A stretch of DNA of 64,000 nucleotides from Agrocybe praecox (lineage: Eukaryota > Basidiomycota > Agaricomycetes > Agaricales > Agrocybaceae): positions 496,001-560,000 of the forward strand of contig OZ024847.1 of the NCBI GenBank assembly GCA_964017145.1, in the 5' to 3' direction. This document shows positions 10,981 to 23,500 of this stretch, piece by piece. Under the pieces are notes generated by a model. It made no database searches, was not told the DNA's origin, and was given only the letters and a program-made list of their open reading frames with translations. Position numbers and translations under genes: made by a program. Numbering within the stretch: position 1 is the stretch's first letter; each line of letters starts with the position of its first letter.

Positions 10981-13900
10981 CGCGTTCCCCCGTACTTTCA
11001 ACACCAGTACTTTGTCCCTTAATACAAAGATTACAATGGGCTGCAAGACAACTGCGCTTCCCATCGCTTCTATCATTCCCGGCTTTCTGAGGGCCACACC
11101 CGGGCCGCGCGGTTCTGCTGATCCTCCATGCAATATGAGTCATATATCCCTCGCACGATGTTGGTTTTAATCTTCTTATATATCCCTGATTATCATTGAC
11201 CACTTGCTTAAGCTACAGTCCAGCATGAGTCCGTAGGCGCTCGTCGGAGAAGCCTACCTTATACTGGTTGCCACTGTCTAAGCGGTCCTCGTCTGTCTGC
11301 GAGCTTATCAGGTGTGTCTGGATAGTAACCTAAGTTATTAAATTCAGTCACACTGATGGTTAATAATGTTTTTACAAATAAAAAGGACTAATTTCAATGA
11401 TTCTTGATACCTATAAGATGTTTCTGTGTTTGTACGACGCATATGTATGAGTATACGCGCTCAACAAATGAATATCAATAGATTTCTTGACTGATCAGTG
11501 TTTGCAAGTCTACAGATGCTGCAATTCCCTCCGAATAAAGATAGAGTTTGGCACGCAGCTTTCTTTCACTTGCATCGTGAGTACTCACATTCACAATGGA
11601 CTGGCGTTAATTCATATAGCGTCAATTATTAAAACAACAAAGGTTGATTAATGATTAGTGAATCAAGAAATAAGTGGACCATATCGAGCGCTAGAAATGA
11701 CTAAGGGATCCGATACTAGTTTAACTGGACCTGGACGCTGACGAAATATTCAAGGCAAGCGTTCACGAAATGTGGCGGCGAGAAATTGCTGTGTGATGTA
11801 TAGCATCATTAGATCGGAGTTTAAATTAGCACACTGAATTCATTGCCACCGTTCCCCTACGATCTAAACTCAGAGAGACCCATTCTACATGCCGCGTGCG
11901 GCGCCAATCGCCTAGTTGCACCTAGGGCCGACAAGCAACCAACAAGTAAGTACGACTGGCAACCAGATTACGCAGATTCTCACGAAAATGCCCTAGAAGA
12001 ACTACCGAGGCTTGAGTTTGACAATCATGCATCAGCTCGACAATAACATTGAGAAAAGGACAAAACTTATCTATCACCCTCTACGAGAGCGTGAGTACTA
12101 AAGGTGTCACCAAGCTGAGTATACACCATTGGATATGAATCGCGTCTGCTGAAGACCAATTCTCTATTTCGCCATTTCGCACCTCCACGGAAAAGCATCA
12201 TGAATATCAGCGTAATGACGAGGATCCGACCCCCTGGCTATGTCAAACAGAAAAGAAGGGAACCTCAAGAATAAGAAGGCCGAGTACTACTGATTCGATT
12301 TCCCAAGTTGCTTGATACCAGATAGCGAGGCGACGCCAACTCGCCATACGTATACATAGGTTACCTGCATTTCGAATCGCAAATACATAAATAAACGTAG
12401 ACCCAAGAGAGCCCGTTTTGGGTGAGCCTGAATGCGGAAAGTTTCAGCAGGGGACAGACGATGCACGAAGCCAGGATAGCAAAGAGGACTTGAGCATACT
12501 ACTTGTCTCGGGGGTTCGGCGCGACGAGAAACAGTAAGGCGTAGGTTGTTCGACCGGTTTAGGTGATGTCCAAGAGCATCGATACATCTCCCGGCTGGTA
12601 CGATACTTGTAGTCTAGCAAGAAAGGTGGCATTATGCGAAGCCGATGACAAGGGATCAGGAATCGGAAATGACGTGGTTGTGGTACCGTCTAGATAGAAT
12701 ATCCTCTAGTACCAGGTCTCCGTCCATGCAGTAGTAGCTACCAGTTGATAGCTGACAACTTAGACGAGCGTATACGGAAGGAAAGGAAAGGCGAATGATT
12801 GGCGTATTTTTTGATATAAAATACGCTGGGATAATTGACAATGCAATCACTTTGCCATGAGAATGAGACTCGGCCTGCACTCGCACTCCGGGTGGCCAGA
12901 TGCAGTTTTCAATTTGTCGCAGCCAGCCTTGGACTTGAGCTTGCATCTGTGTCTCTATTGGGGTGTGCGTGTACGGCACTGTTTCTGAGCATACATGCTC
13001 GAGTAAAGGATACAATCTTGTGTGCAAAACATGATGTTTGAATACACGAAGCGACGAGCTGAGAAGGCGAATATCCATCCGGCGGGACGAAAATTGAGAG
13101 CGGGAGTACAATTTGGAATTTCGTCAAGACAGGACATACGATGTGGGAGCTGGGCCCTGGTTCCGAAGGATTGTTTGAAGGTATGTGTTGGCGCTGCAAG
13201 GGGTTCTGAATGTCAAGGCATGAACGGAGAAATGAAAGTTCGCTACGCATTTCTTTGTGTATAGATGACGCTAAGTTGAACGTACAATTTTTGGTCCTCC
13301 GACAGTTGTGTACGCAAACGCAGTCACTTTGCTCTTCCAGGCCCAGGCTTCAGAGGGGTCGAATGGATTTGGGAGTGACTGCCGGAGAACCACAGTAAGG
13401 TGCTGTATTGACTGTGTCCCGTTTCTTGTAACATAGGTTCAAGCTGGTCTAACGCAGTCGAGTCGTCGACTCGGAGTTTTCGAAAAAAAAAACGACGACT
13501 TTAACCATGCAAGCATCCTATGATCAACAGTCAAATAAGCATTGACGGGACCAGAAACTGATGAATGCTGAGCGCTGATGACAGATTGGAACCGACCTGG
13601 GATATGTACCAGCTCGATTGATATTTCTGGAGCGCACCGCCATCGAATGTCATAAAGATAAAGCTCTCATGATCAAAAGAAACTCTCTTTTCGACCCCCA
13701 CAGCAATAGTAGATCATAAGGACTGCATATATGCGTGATGCTAATGATAAATGACCAGTCAGAGGCCGTTCTTCGAATATGTTCAGCGAGAGAGTGGCGT
13801 ATATGGGCGATTTTTTGAGATACACTTTGCAAGAAAGCATGCTTTGAGCGGTGTGGGCCTCATAGGACCGTATCTACTCGTATCCTCTATGAGATTGTCA

Positions 13901-14739
13901 CCAATTTCTCCAAAAATTGCACGACTCACCACAAAAACATTCCGAAGTTCCGAATTTCATTTGCGATATAGAGGTCCGGCGGAACATGGAAAGTAGTTAA
14001 TGATTGGTGTTATTCGGATGTTCTGTGGTGATATATGAGAAATATCAACAGAGGTCACCGTGACAGTGTGGAATGACAAACATCCAAACAAGGTCACTCG
14101 CTAGTGCGCACCCCTTCGTTCTGTCTCACCAACCACCACCACCCAGACTTATCTTTATTTCTCTTTCTTGTACTAATAACGCTCATTCTCGTAGGGTCGA
14201 GTTTCATTTGGCCTTGATTTGGCCTGGAACAGAAGGATAGTCTGGTTGTCTGTGGTTGTTCAACGGTGAGCACATGGCCCTTTGACTAGCGCGTTCCCTA
14301 CCTGGTTATATGGTGCTGGGATTCTAACAGACGATTTCTAACAGACTTTTGTTGCTTATCGAAGGACTATCAAGATATAATCTTGAACGTAGGACTCGAC
14401 GGTGGTTATCAGTGACGGCAATAGTAGAGACACCACGCAGGTAAGCTGATGTGCTTTTTACTTTAATTTCCTACGAGAATATCGGTCCTATCACGGTGAT
14501 AAAGCCGTGTTCTTCTTCCAAAGCGTTGTATCTCGGATGTGATGGAATACGCGTTCGTGCTGCTCGCAAATTTGTCCTTATTTTCACCTTCGCTGGACAC
14601 GAGGCTGACCTGTGTTTGTTTTCAGAGAGGCTCCATATAATTTATCATTTGTTTTCCTAGAATTGACGGGTACGTTTACGCGTAAGTTAATTTGTGTTTT
14701 TGGGCCCAAAGATGGTTCTTGATCTTGTTATATTACAGC
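10981..14739. other. Long intergenic stretch before ATG4
   Basis: No recognisable gene on either strand. Several ORFs of 60-150 codons overlap on both strands around 12650-13260 but carry no recognisable motif and no splice-consistent neighbours. The last 600 bases (about 14100-14739) are pyrimidine-rich before the ATG4 start and contain several GT/AG pairs, so they probably hold its promoter and a 5' UTR intron ending at the CAG before 14740. Confidence 0.4.
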
Positions 14740-17700
14740 ATGTCCAACAAGAACTCACGACATACCCCCTCTCCATCTCCATCGTCACCACCCCTCAATC
14801 CAGCTCCTTCGAAACTTCCCAGGTTTTTACAGAATAAAAACAATCGGGACCGGTCGAAATCGGTGACTGATACAGGCCCTGGTAGCAGTCCAACTGCTAG
14901 TAGCAGCTCGGCATCACCCTCTCCTGAGCCATATCAGGCCCCCAAACCACGAAAAACCAGCAAATTTCTCTCGATTAACAGGAAGAATTCTGAAACTCCA
15001 CCACTGCCTGAAAACCTTAACGATGGAAACACGTCTGTTGAAATGGACGAAACCCCTGTAATAGTAGAGCCAGTCAATATACCCCGACCCCGAACTCGCT
15101 CAGAGCGACCAGCCAACTCCGCCCCAGAATCGCATCATATCCCCACTCTATACTCTTCTACTTCTTCTACATCACGTATTGGCGACCTACCTACACGGCT
15201 GTCCGGTTGGTTCTCGCATACGTTCAGCACTTCTTCCACCGACCTCTCATTACCTAACCTGCTGGCTCAGCAATCACCCAAGGGCAAAGGCCCTTCTGCC
15301 CTCCTCACAGCTGCGAAGCATGGGAAGGGCCACCTCGACAAAGCCATGAGATACCTTCTTGACAGTGATGCGACACCCGACAAATGTACTGATCCCATAT
15401 GGCTTCTAGGAGTTCAACATCCAGGCTACGAACCTCCTCTTCCATCTCATCCTACTTCCCACAACGCTGGCGGTCGGCCCAGCTCAGGCTCGCCCCCGTC
15501 GTTCCGATCCTCAACATCATCTATAACATCCACTGCCGAGCTCTCGTTATCTCAGTCTCAAAAATCCAAACATCAAGATCCCGCAGCACATTGGCCTCCT
15601 GTTTTTTACATTGACTTTACATCGCGGATATGGCTCACCTATCGATCACATTTTCCTACTCCCATTCGCGATGCTCGACTGGGCGACTTGACAGCGGAAA
15701 ACTGGGAGGTGGTGGCCAATAGTCCGACGACGGTCAAGTCACGACCATGGAACTGGGGTGGCGAAAAGACGTGGACGACCGATTCTGGATGGGGATGCAT
15801 GCTGAGAACTGGCCAAAGTTTGTTAGCCAATGCTCTTGTCCATGTACATCTTGGAAGAGGTGCGCAAATCTAGCCTATTTTTCGCATGGATACCATGTAT
15901 GATACAAACAAGCAGATGCTGATGCTCTCGTTCTGTTCCGTTTCTTTTTTGATTAGATTGGCGACGACCACCTTATCCGGTGCAAACCGCAGATTATGCC
16001 ACTTATGTGCAGATCTTGACCTGGTTCCTCGATACACCATCTCCAGAAGCCCCGTTTAGTGTTCATCGTATGGCGTTAGCAGGGAAGGAACTCGGAACCG
16101 ACGTAGGTCAATGGTTCGGGCCCAGTGTGGCAGCTGGTGCGATCAGGTACGTTTTTTTTAGCTTTACAAGGCCAGTAGCCTGCCTCGCCACCGCCGCCGC
16201 TTCCAGTCTTGCATGTCATCTGATCATCTCGTTTTTTCTCTTCTTCTATAGGACCTTGACCACCGGGTTTCCGGATTGCGGTCTGTCTGTCGCACTTGCG
16301 ACTGATAGTACGCTCTATCAGAATCAGGTGTTCGCTGCGTCTCATGGAGAGACGACTAGTCGTTCGCCACGTCGACAGCATTCGAAGACTTGGGGTGACA
16401 GACCTGTGCTGTTGCTACTCGGTATACGTCTAGGTATCGAAGGCGTAAATCCAATTTACTATGAAACTATCAAGGTATGTTTTATTGAGCAGAACAATTT
16501 TGAAAGTAAATTGACGTTATATTTTTCTATGGTTTTTAGTTACTTTACACATTCCCACAATCGGTGGGCATTGCTGGCGGTCGTCCGAGCTCTTCGTACT
16601 ATTTTGTTGGCTCACAAGCCGACAACTTATTTTACCTCGACCCCCACAACCCAAGACCTGCTATCCCTCTTCGACCTCCTCCGCCTGCTGATGGCAGCCA
16701 ACCACATCGCGAACCAACACCCGATTCCGATCGTGATAGTACGACTCGAAACAAGAAGCATCAGAAGCGCTCCTCAACTCCCAATAGCGTTGGTCAACAC
16801 CACCGAGTGCCGACATCTCCCTCATCCACAAGAACTGGATCCTCCAATTTTTCCTATCATGCTCCATTGTCCCCATCGCCTCTTCAGCAACAGTATTCCA
16901 ACAATTCTTCGACCACGTCTACGACTGATTCGTCATCGAATAATAACTACCCGAGGTCGCCACCGCCTGCGTATCAGCAGTCTAGCCAGCATCAGCAACA
17001 TCATCACGGACGATGGCGTTCGGCGTCGGCTAGTCAGCCAACGTCTCCTACTCAGATCGCAAAATCGAATTCGAACTCTACGGCGACCACTACTACGTCG
17101 AATTATTCCACTTCGGAGATGGATCATCGCGAGTTGATGATGAACCCTACTACTTCATTGCCAGATGAAGGTTCCTCTGGTTCTGGGAACAATGGACTGG
17201 ATGCGATGCAGGCGCATTATTGTAACGCTTATAGTGCTGCAGAGCTCAAGACGTTTCATTGCGAGCGAGTTAAGAAGATGCCGTTGAGTGGGTTAGACCC
17301 GAGCATGCTCATTGGGTTTTTGTGTCGCGATGAGGCGGAATGGAGGGATTTTAGGAAGAGGGTCGCTGAGGTGCGTTTTTTCTTGTGCTTATTCTTCGTT
17401 CTTGAGAATTTATGTTTTTTTTTTCTTAGCTTCCTCGGACGATATTCTCGATCCAAGACGAAGCTCCTACGTGGCCCTCTGACTCGGACGATAACATGGG
17501 ATTAGAATCGATTTCAGAACCAGATGATATGGATCTGGATGAGGACGAAGAAGGTGAAGGTGAGGTTCTGGAAGGTGAAGAAGGTGAAGGCGAGCAGTTT
17601 TTCGATACGAGGTCGCAGTCTGTTGGATCTGCGTCGCTTTCGAGTGCCAGTAATCATGGTGAAACTGGAGTCGCAACAGTTGGGCGGAGAAGGAGACGAA

Positions 17701-18533
17701 GAGACGAACATGAGCACCACCAGAGCGAGGAAGTCGATACGGAGGAGGATCCTGTGGGCCCCGAAACCCCTGGACCTACTTCCAGGTTTAATATAATCGA
17801 TCCACCTTCGATGAGGAAGAAGAAAGGCGGGTCTGGACCTGATGATGTGGATGGTGAGGACGATGGAGACTTGGCGTTCCGCGCTGAGGATGGGGAGGGC
17901 TTCGGGATCGAGGATGAGGACGAGGAGGAGAGCGATATTGAGGACGATTGGATAGACCCTTCAGTGCCTATGCCTACGCCGACTCAAGCTCCTATACCAC
18001 CTCCTGTTCCGGCTAAGGATCATAAGAGCAAGAATTATGCCGCGTCGTCGTCGTCGTCCCCGCCTTCTTCCTCCAATTTACCCCCGTTGGCGAAGGGTAA
18101 GGCTGCTTCTTCGTCATCTGTGCCGTTGTCAGCTGCGAGTAAGTCGTTGTCCTCCGCGCCGACTAAGTCTGGTTCAGGCTCTGGATTAGGCAGCAAGAGC
18201 AAACGCACGACGAAGAAACAGGTGCCTGTGCCTGTTCCCGCCGTTAGACTTCCGGTTCCACCTCAAGAACATTATCCGTTCCCTGTTGCACCTGTGGATG
18301 ATTTATCGTCTTCCACTGGCTCACTTGCTGCTCCTCTTTACAGCAACAATAACAACAACAACCATGATGGGGGTAAAGAGAGAACGAGGAACTCGTCGAC
18401 GAAAGGTGGTAATGGGAGAGGGGGACAGCAGCAGCAGCAACAGCCAACGCAGCATCGTATGCATACTGCACGTGCTAGAGATGGAGGGCGGACGCAGAGT
18501 GGAGGTGTGAAGGCGATTTTGGCGGATGATTGA
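14740..18533 (+). CDS. ATG4: Autophagy cysteine protease ATG4
   Basis: Cleaves ATG8 at its C-terminal Gly and delipidates ATG8-PE during autophagosome formation; cytosolic peptidase family C54. Five exons (14740-15859, 15957-16146, 16252-16474, 16540-17370, 17430-18533) join in frame to about 1155 aa. The catalytic core is complete: [33 protein letters not shown] with the nucleophile near residue 353, [44 protein letters not shown], and the Asp/His pair in [11 protein letters not shown] near residue 544. The C-terminal core follows: [20 protein letters not shown]. Three low-complexity parts make it far longer than the roughly 400-500 aa yeast or animal enzymes: a Ser/Pro-rich N terminus, a Ser/Gln/His insertion of about 130 residues after DPH, and an acidic plus Ser-rich tail of 300 or more. 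Long ATG4 proteins are usual in basidiomycetes. The start is the Met after a possible 5' UTR intron; a Met at 14692 is in frame but has an implausible hydrophobic leader. Confidence 0.93.
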
Positions 18534-19141
18534 AGCAATATATACATGCATGCATTTTTGTGTATGCCGTAATTATGGGACGGACTTTTTCTTTCTTTTA
18601 TTTTACCATCTCAACTGTGTTTCTTTCTCAAGGTTCTTTCTTTCTTTCCTTTTCTATTGTTGTTATATCTGCTTCTTTTGCCTGCCCCTACGTTGCTTTC
18701 TGATCAGTCTTTTCCATACTTGTCTCTTCGAGTTTCGCCTTTCCTTTCCTACCCCGCCCGTTGTTCAATATCCATCACCGTCATGCTAACTTACTCGCAT
18801 GCATCATTACCACCACCATCTGCCGTCGGTCGTTCTGTTTTATGATTGTACAGTACATGTCATACATACATACGTAAGCTTCGGTTTGCAATGATTCAAA
18901 TTTCTCTTTCACTCTTTTGACTAATCTTTGCCTCTCGCAAGATCCAAGTAACAATTTCTCTAGGCTTGACAATGGATCTGCCTCTCCAAACAAGTCGGTA
19001 GAGGTCGATGCGGATGGCTGATGTCATGAACTGGGGTGGATTTAGTCTTTGCTCGCATCACTATTGACGAGTCGAAAGGCAAAAACTTTCAGCGAATTGG
19101 TTTTTCCTTTAGGGCGTTTGATCTAAGAAAGGCACACATAC
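18534..19141. other. Convergent intergenic region
   Basis: Downstream of ATG4 (+) and of the partial gene at 19142 (-). It is very T/C-rich from 18580 to 18790, consistent with the ATG4 3' UTR. No gene is seen. The minus strand just below 19142 reads KTNSLKVFAFRLVNSDASKD, an open stretch of unknown meaning, and lacks the SUMO-like exon expected there. Confidence 0.4.
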
Positions 19142-19383
19142 CAGAACTTGCGCCAGAGTTTTCCTTTCTCGTTCTCCTCTGGAGTTTCTATCTTTTCTTG
19201 TGGAATGTCCGCTTTCATTTTTACGACGGTGATCGATTTGAGGAGAGGCAAAATATCCGCCCATGAAATTTCGGAGATTTCAGTTAGCTCATCGTCGCAT
19301 GCGTGTAGATCTTTCGTGTACAATCCGATTGTGCTGTTCGTGGTGATCTTTGGGAAAAGTCTGCGGCACATGTCCGTCGCTTT
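19142..19383 (-). pseudogene. Partial SUMO-like-domain family copy, member D
   Basis: A single clean family exon with AG acceptor and GTATGT donor. It reads KATDMCRRLFPKITTNSTI-GLYTKDL, then DDELTEISEISWADILPLLK-SITVVKMK and an acidic Glu/Lys linker. This is the exon 2 equivalent of the genes at 868(-) and 7455. A possible exon 1 lies at about 19450-19600 (RSLFSIHHLKTYTTQ resembles RALFVYKYQTKR), with a GTATTC donor giving a 54-nt intron, but no frame of it joins exon 2 without a stop or phase clash. The C-terminal SUMO-like exon is not present downstream. It is probably a 3'-truncated copy that may still be transcribed. Confidence 0.5.
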
Positions 19384-20628
19384 CTGGGTAGATAGGTATC
19401 AAGTATCAGTAAAAAGAGCGCAAAGAAGGTTGAATACGGAATCTTAGCGTCTGGATGACTTCGGCAGAGTTGGCTGGAGTTGAGGGCGGCTTTGGCATTT
19501 GAGTAGTATACGTTTTGAGGTGGTGGATACTGAACAAGCTTCGAAACGTTTGGTCGAATCCTGACTCATGGCCGAAGATAAGTGATTTGAAGCTCCTACA
19601 TTCGACCCAGCGCATTTTTGATTGACGCTGAACGCTCCTCGGATTTCAAATTCCATGACCTGAAGATGGTGCTTTGAAATTAACCTACAATCAGGAAAGT
19701 TCGTCATTCAAATTTTAGAATGGGATGTTTTTTTCGTGTTTCTTCAATTGATATTATACCTCGTGAAATAAGACCAAACTGAGTCCGTATAAGTGGAGGA
19801 CATGTATAAAACCGTGAGATTGCTGGTATAACGTGATTCCAGTCATGTCATGGGCGCTTAAGATTAGAGGGCACGGTCCGGCTCCGCACCCATGCAAAGC
19901 TGGCTTCCAAATCCATTACAAGGGGCGGGAACTCTCAAAATTTGAGAAATGCAGATTTTAGTAGCACCATAAAAGCGTGTCTTTTTGCTACTGAGGGTGT
20001 GAAGACCCGTCACATATCAAGTTATTACATGCAGCCCGTGAATTAGGCAACAACCGCATCAGTTAAGATAAACTACAGATGACGAACACAAGTATTGAAG
20101 GCCGTTCCAATGAGAACGAAAACCGGGAAGAGTTGAATCCCGGTGCTGATGTTATGAATGTATATATTAAGATCAAACGTGCCAATTAGGGTACTATGCT
20201 TTTACTTTAGTGAATTCGGGCTACCAGTCACCTATTTCCATTACCCATACATATGAGTGCCTACGATAGTAAATCATTAGTTTTATATCTAGCGCGCGCA
20301 TTGCCCATTCACGACCTGTACAATATTCATGCAGTATCCATACGTTCATCCAGTTTACGCACAAGGAATTCCAGGCCTCGTTTTTGGAGAATGCTTTCAC
20401 GAGTAGAACGTCTGAAGGTCCTTTCCGGGAGGACGGCCCTTGCCCAATGTGCGCCATATTACTGGGCATAGATGCAGATGGAAGAAAATCCAAATTAATA
20501 TTCAACAAGTGGGCGTCGAATGGCGGACGCACACTACTCGGGTTTTCAAAGGCTGTGGGAGTCGGGATATCAATTCTCTTTAAATATGTTTGACTCGGAT
20601 TTCGTCAAGGCAGAAATCTGTGTGCGTA

Positions 20629-20750
20629 CGCGTACCACCTGCCACCGAGTCGAGCACGACTCCTGTTTTTATCGATACATCCTTCGCGTCCTTCATTTCT
20701 CTCACAGTGATTGATTTGAGCAGAGACACGGCGTCCGCCCATGCCACTTC
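20629..20750 (-). pseudogene. Short relic of the SUMO-like-domain family
   Basis: The minus strand reads EVAWADAVSLLKSITVREMK followed by DAKDVSIKTGVVLDSVAGG. It aligns with ISWADILPLLKSITVVKMK of the copy at 19142-19383. The upstream half of the exon (CRRLFP, LTEISE) is absent, and the fragment abuts another gene relic on the opposite strand that begins at 20755. It is a broken end of a seventh family copy in this 21-kb stretch. Confidence 0.5.
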
Positions 20751-20754
20751 GTGA

Positions 20755-21168
20755 TGCCTATCGACAAAATCATGCTATATCTCGATAAAACCTTGCTCGC
20801 TCTTGGGCTACACGCCGAGGCACGTACTTCATTCACCACGTACGCTCTATCACCGCCTTGTCATTTTTTTATTTCGTGAACCTGATACTGGCTTCCCACT
20901 ATCCTTAAACACCAAAACGTCACACTCCGCTTGGTTCCTTGAGCCTCATATAACCACGTTGCTCCTTTGTGTCGCCCCCTCCAGATGTCATGATACGAAT
21001 TTTCATGATTTTCCAGGGAGTACCTGATAACAAGCTTGAAGAATGGACCAGTGTTCGTGCATCGGCCCAGAAAGACGTGGTAGGCGTCGATGTGCAAAGG
21101 CTTTGAATGCAGACTTGATCATTGGGGTTCTGGAGTGGGGAGGCATGGAGGTCGTACGCCCGATTTGA
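20755..21168 (+). pseudogene. Relic of an unnamed basidiomycete gene family (first copy)
   Basis: The plus strand reads MPIDKIMLYLDKTLLALGLH, then AEARTSFTTY. After a broken stretch it reads VPDNKLEEWTSVRASAQKDV, VGVDVQRL and, after a stop, VLEWGGMEVVRPI with a terminal stop at 21166. I recall this pattern (two-lobed protein with xYLxxxLxxLGLxxxAxxxFITYWLP) from unnamed Agaricomycete proteins; no function is known to me. The N-terminal half (VEW..LSWEA) is missing and stops interrupt the rest, so it is dead. A better-preserved copy lies at 35771-36473. Homology between the two loci continues downstream, to about 21700 here and 36660 there. Confidence 0.55.
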
Positions 21169-22447
21169 TAATTGCGAATGTTTGTGTGTGGATATCCAGA
21201 TTGCAAGTTACGAGACCTTAGAATAAGGACTCGTCTTAACCCGACGAAAAATAATCAAAAATTGCTCTTATTACCCGGTCACGCGTTAAACCGGTTACAT
21301 TATTGCCGGTCATGATATAAACGCGTAAGTACTATGCCGATTGTGTGCCGATGGATATGTACGCTAGGTCTTCATGAGTCCAAAACTTATCAGATGAGTA
21401 AGCCTCTCCGTGAATCACCTATTTACACAACGTGGGTCATAAAAATACAATTTTTGGGTACTAACTTACACCCGCGTTCTTTGGGCAATTTAAAACAAAT
21501 TGGAAAGGAACTTTAAGTATTATAGCCTCCGCTCATATTTTTGAGACTCCGCCCATAACCAACAAGTAATATCCAATCTAGCTTTATCAACAACATATAT
21601 ACTATATTATCTACAGAGTAAATTATAATGATACGGGTACTGACAGCTGTAATGTCGAAGTCTTCCATCACGCGGATCGGGGTAATCGTTTCTTCCATTG
21701 AAGGGTCACCAGTCACCCCCCGCCACAGGGTCCAGCGAACAGAAGGAACTTCCCAAAAATAAGGAGGAGTCGATGAAAAACACAACAGCGCACTATCTAA
21801 GTGTGTTATGAATTATGCATAAGAAGAACACTTGGAAGGTTCCATTTCAGCAGCATTTTTGCCAAAGTCGGAAGGTATGAAGCCAGTTGGGTTATTCGGG
21901 AGCCACGACCACATTAAGAATTCCGATTAGCACAGCAATTAATTTGCCACAGATATATATCAGAGCATTGCCGTCGAATATCTTTATTGCATTCGTCGCG
22001 CTATAAGATATGGATTGAATATCTTGGAAAGTTCACGGTATCAATGACATATCATCGACGCTATTGCTGGCGATTGGCCTTGATGATTAACAAGTTACAC
22101 TGCCAGTAAGCGAGATCGGAATAAAGTCCATATACATACGACAGTATAACGGACCGTACATACTTATATATAACACACTGTACCATCACACTAAGAGTGC
22201 CCCGTACATTACAGTATAGGTACCGAAGTATTGGTAATATATGAAAACATACAAACCAAATGTAAAATACAGATATTTACCTGCACTAAATTGTTGATAG
22301 GGAATAAAACTATCATCCCCTGCCGTCCTGCTGCATACAACACCTCTTTTTCAAAAGAATAGCTAGAGTAATGACCAAAAAGAAAACACTTCGTGAAAGG
22401 ATCGTGACGTGGCTCCTTGGATTAAGGGGTCCATTGCATGCTAAATC
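21169..22447. other. Intergenic, no gene seen
   Basis: AT-rich. The part at about 21560-21700 matches about 36530-36660 and so belongs to the same duplicated block as the relic before it. Nothing coding is supported. Confidence 0.4.
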
Positions 22448-23500
22448 CGAGCGTCGTTGTGCATGTACACAACCACGCTAGAATCAAGCGTCGTTGTGCA
22501 TTCACACAACCACCCCATATCTCAGCGCGGTTGTGAATTTGCACAACGACACTCGATTTTACCATAGTTGTGTACATGCACAACAACACTCAAATTAGCG
22601 TGGTCGTGTATGTGCACAACGACGCTCATACTTAACATGGTTGTGTATGGTCACAACGACACTCATATTTAGCATGGTTGTGTATGGATACAACAACGCT
22701 CATATTTGGCGAGGTCGTGTATGTGCACAACGAGTCAAACCTCGCGCGTCGTTGTGCACGTACTCGACCACGCCAAATATGAACGTCGTTGTGCGGCGGC
22801 ACGACCACGTTAAACTGGGGCATGACCTCCGAGTCGCGCATCGTTGTGCACTGACACAGCGACCACATGAGTACGCTAAAAGCGAGCGCAGTTGTGTTGT
22901 GTAAATTCACAACCGCTCTCGAATGAGGGTGTTTGGGTGAATTCACAACGACGCTCATATTTGGCGAGGTCGTGTACGTGCACAACGACGCACAAGGTTT
23001 GCTTCGTTGTGCACATACACAACCTCACCAAATATAAGCGTTGTTGTGCATATCTACGACCACGCTAAAATCGAGTGTGATTGTGCATGCACACAACCGC
23101 CTTTGTGGTTGTGAAAATTCACAATCGTGCTGGCATATGGGGTGGTTGTGTGAATGCAGAACCGCGCTCGATTTAAGCGTGCTTGTGTACATGCACAATG
23201 ACGCTCAAATTTAGTGTGGCCGTGCATATGCAGAAGGACATTCATATTTGGCGAGGTCGCGTACATGCACAACGATGCCAAATTAGAGCGTCGTCGTGTA
23301 GCTACACAGCCACCCCAAATTAGAGTGTTATCATGCAGTTAAACGACCCCGTATAATTGGCGTATAGCCTCGCGCGTAGTTGTTCACTTACACGGCGACC
23401 ACATAAGCACGCCAAAAGCGAGCGCAGTTGTGATTGTGTAAATTCACAACCGCGCTCGAGTAGGAGTGTTTACAGTTTGGGTGAATTCACAATGTGCGCG
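22448..23500. repeat. Hairpin minisatellite array 1 (about 26 units)
   Basis: A tandem array with a period of about 40-46 bp. Each unit has the inverted repeat GTTGTG-(6 nt)-CACAAC, widened in good units to GCGTxGTTGTG / CACAACxACGC, separated by an AT-richer spacer of 9-15 nt. The first clear unit is at 22456-22473 with loop CATGTA. The 6-nt loop varies (CATGTA, CATTCA, AATTTG, TATGTG, TACATG). The units are asymmetric: one flank is CGTC/GACG and the other GTGG/CCAC, and both orientations occur. Units decay towards the right end. Long ORFs across the array on both strands are by-products of the repeat. Confidence 0.85.

Noticed and set aside
12656..13111. 151-codon minus-strand ORF overlapping others on both strands
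   Set aside because: No motif, no splice-consistent partner exons, and equally long overlapping ORFs on the other strand.
22632..22985. 117-codon minus-strand ORF with repeated Thr-Thr-Ser-Pro-Asn motifs (and similar ones at 28739-29074)
   Set aside because: The repetition is the hairpin minisatellite read with a period divisible by three; long ORFs occur on both strands and are not conserved.
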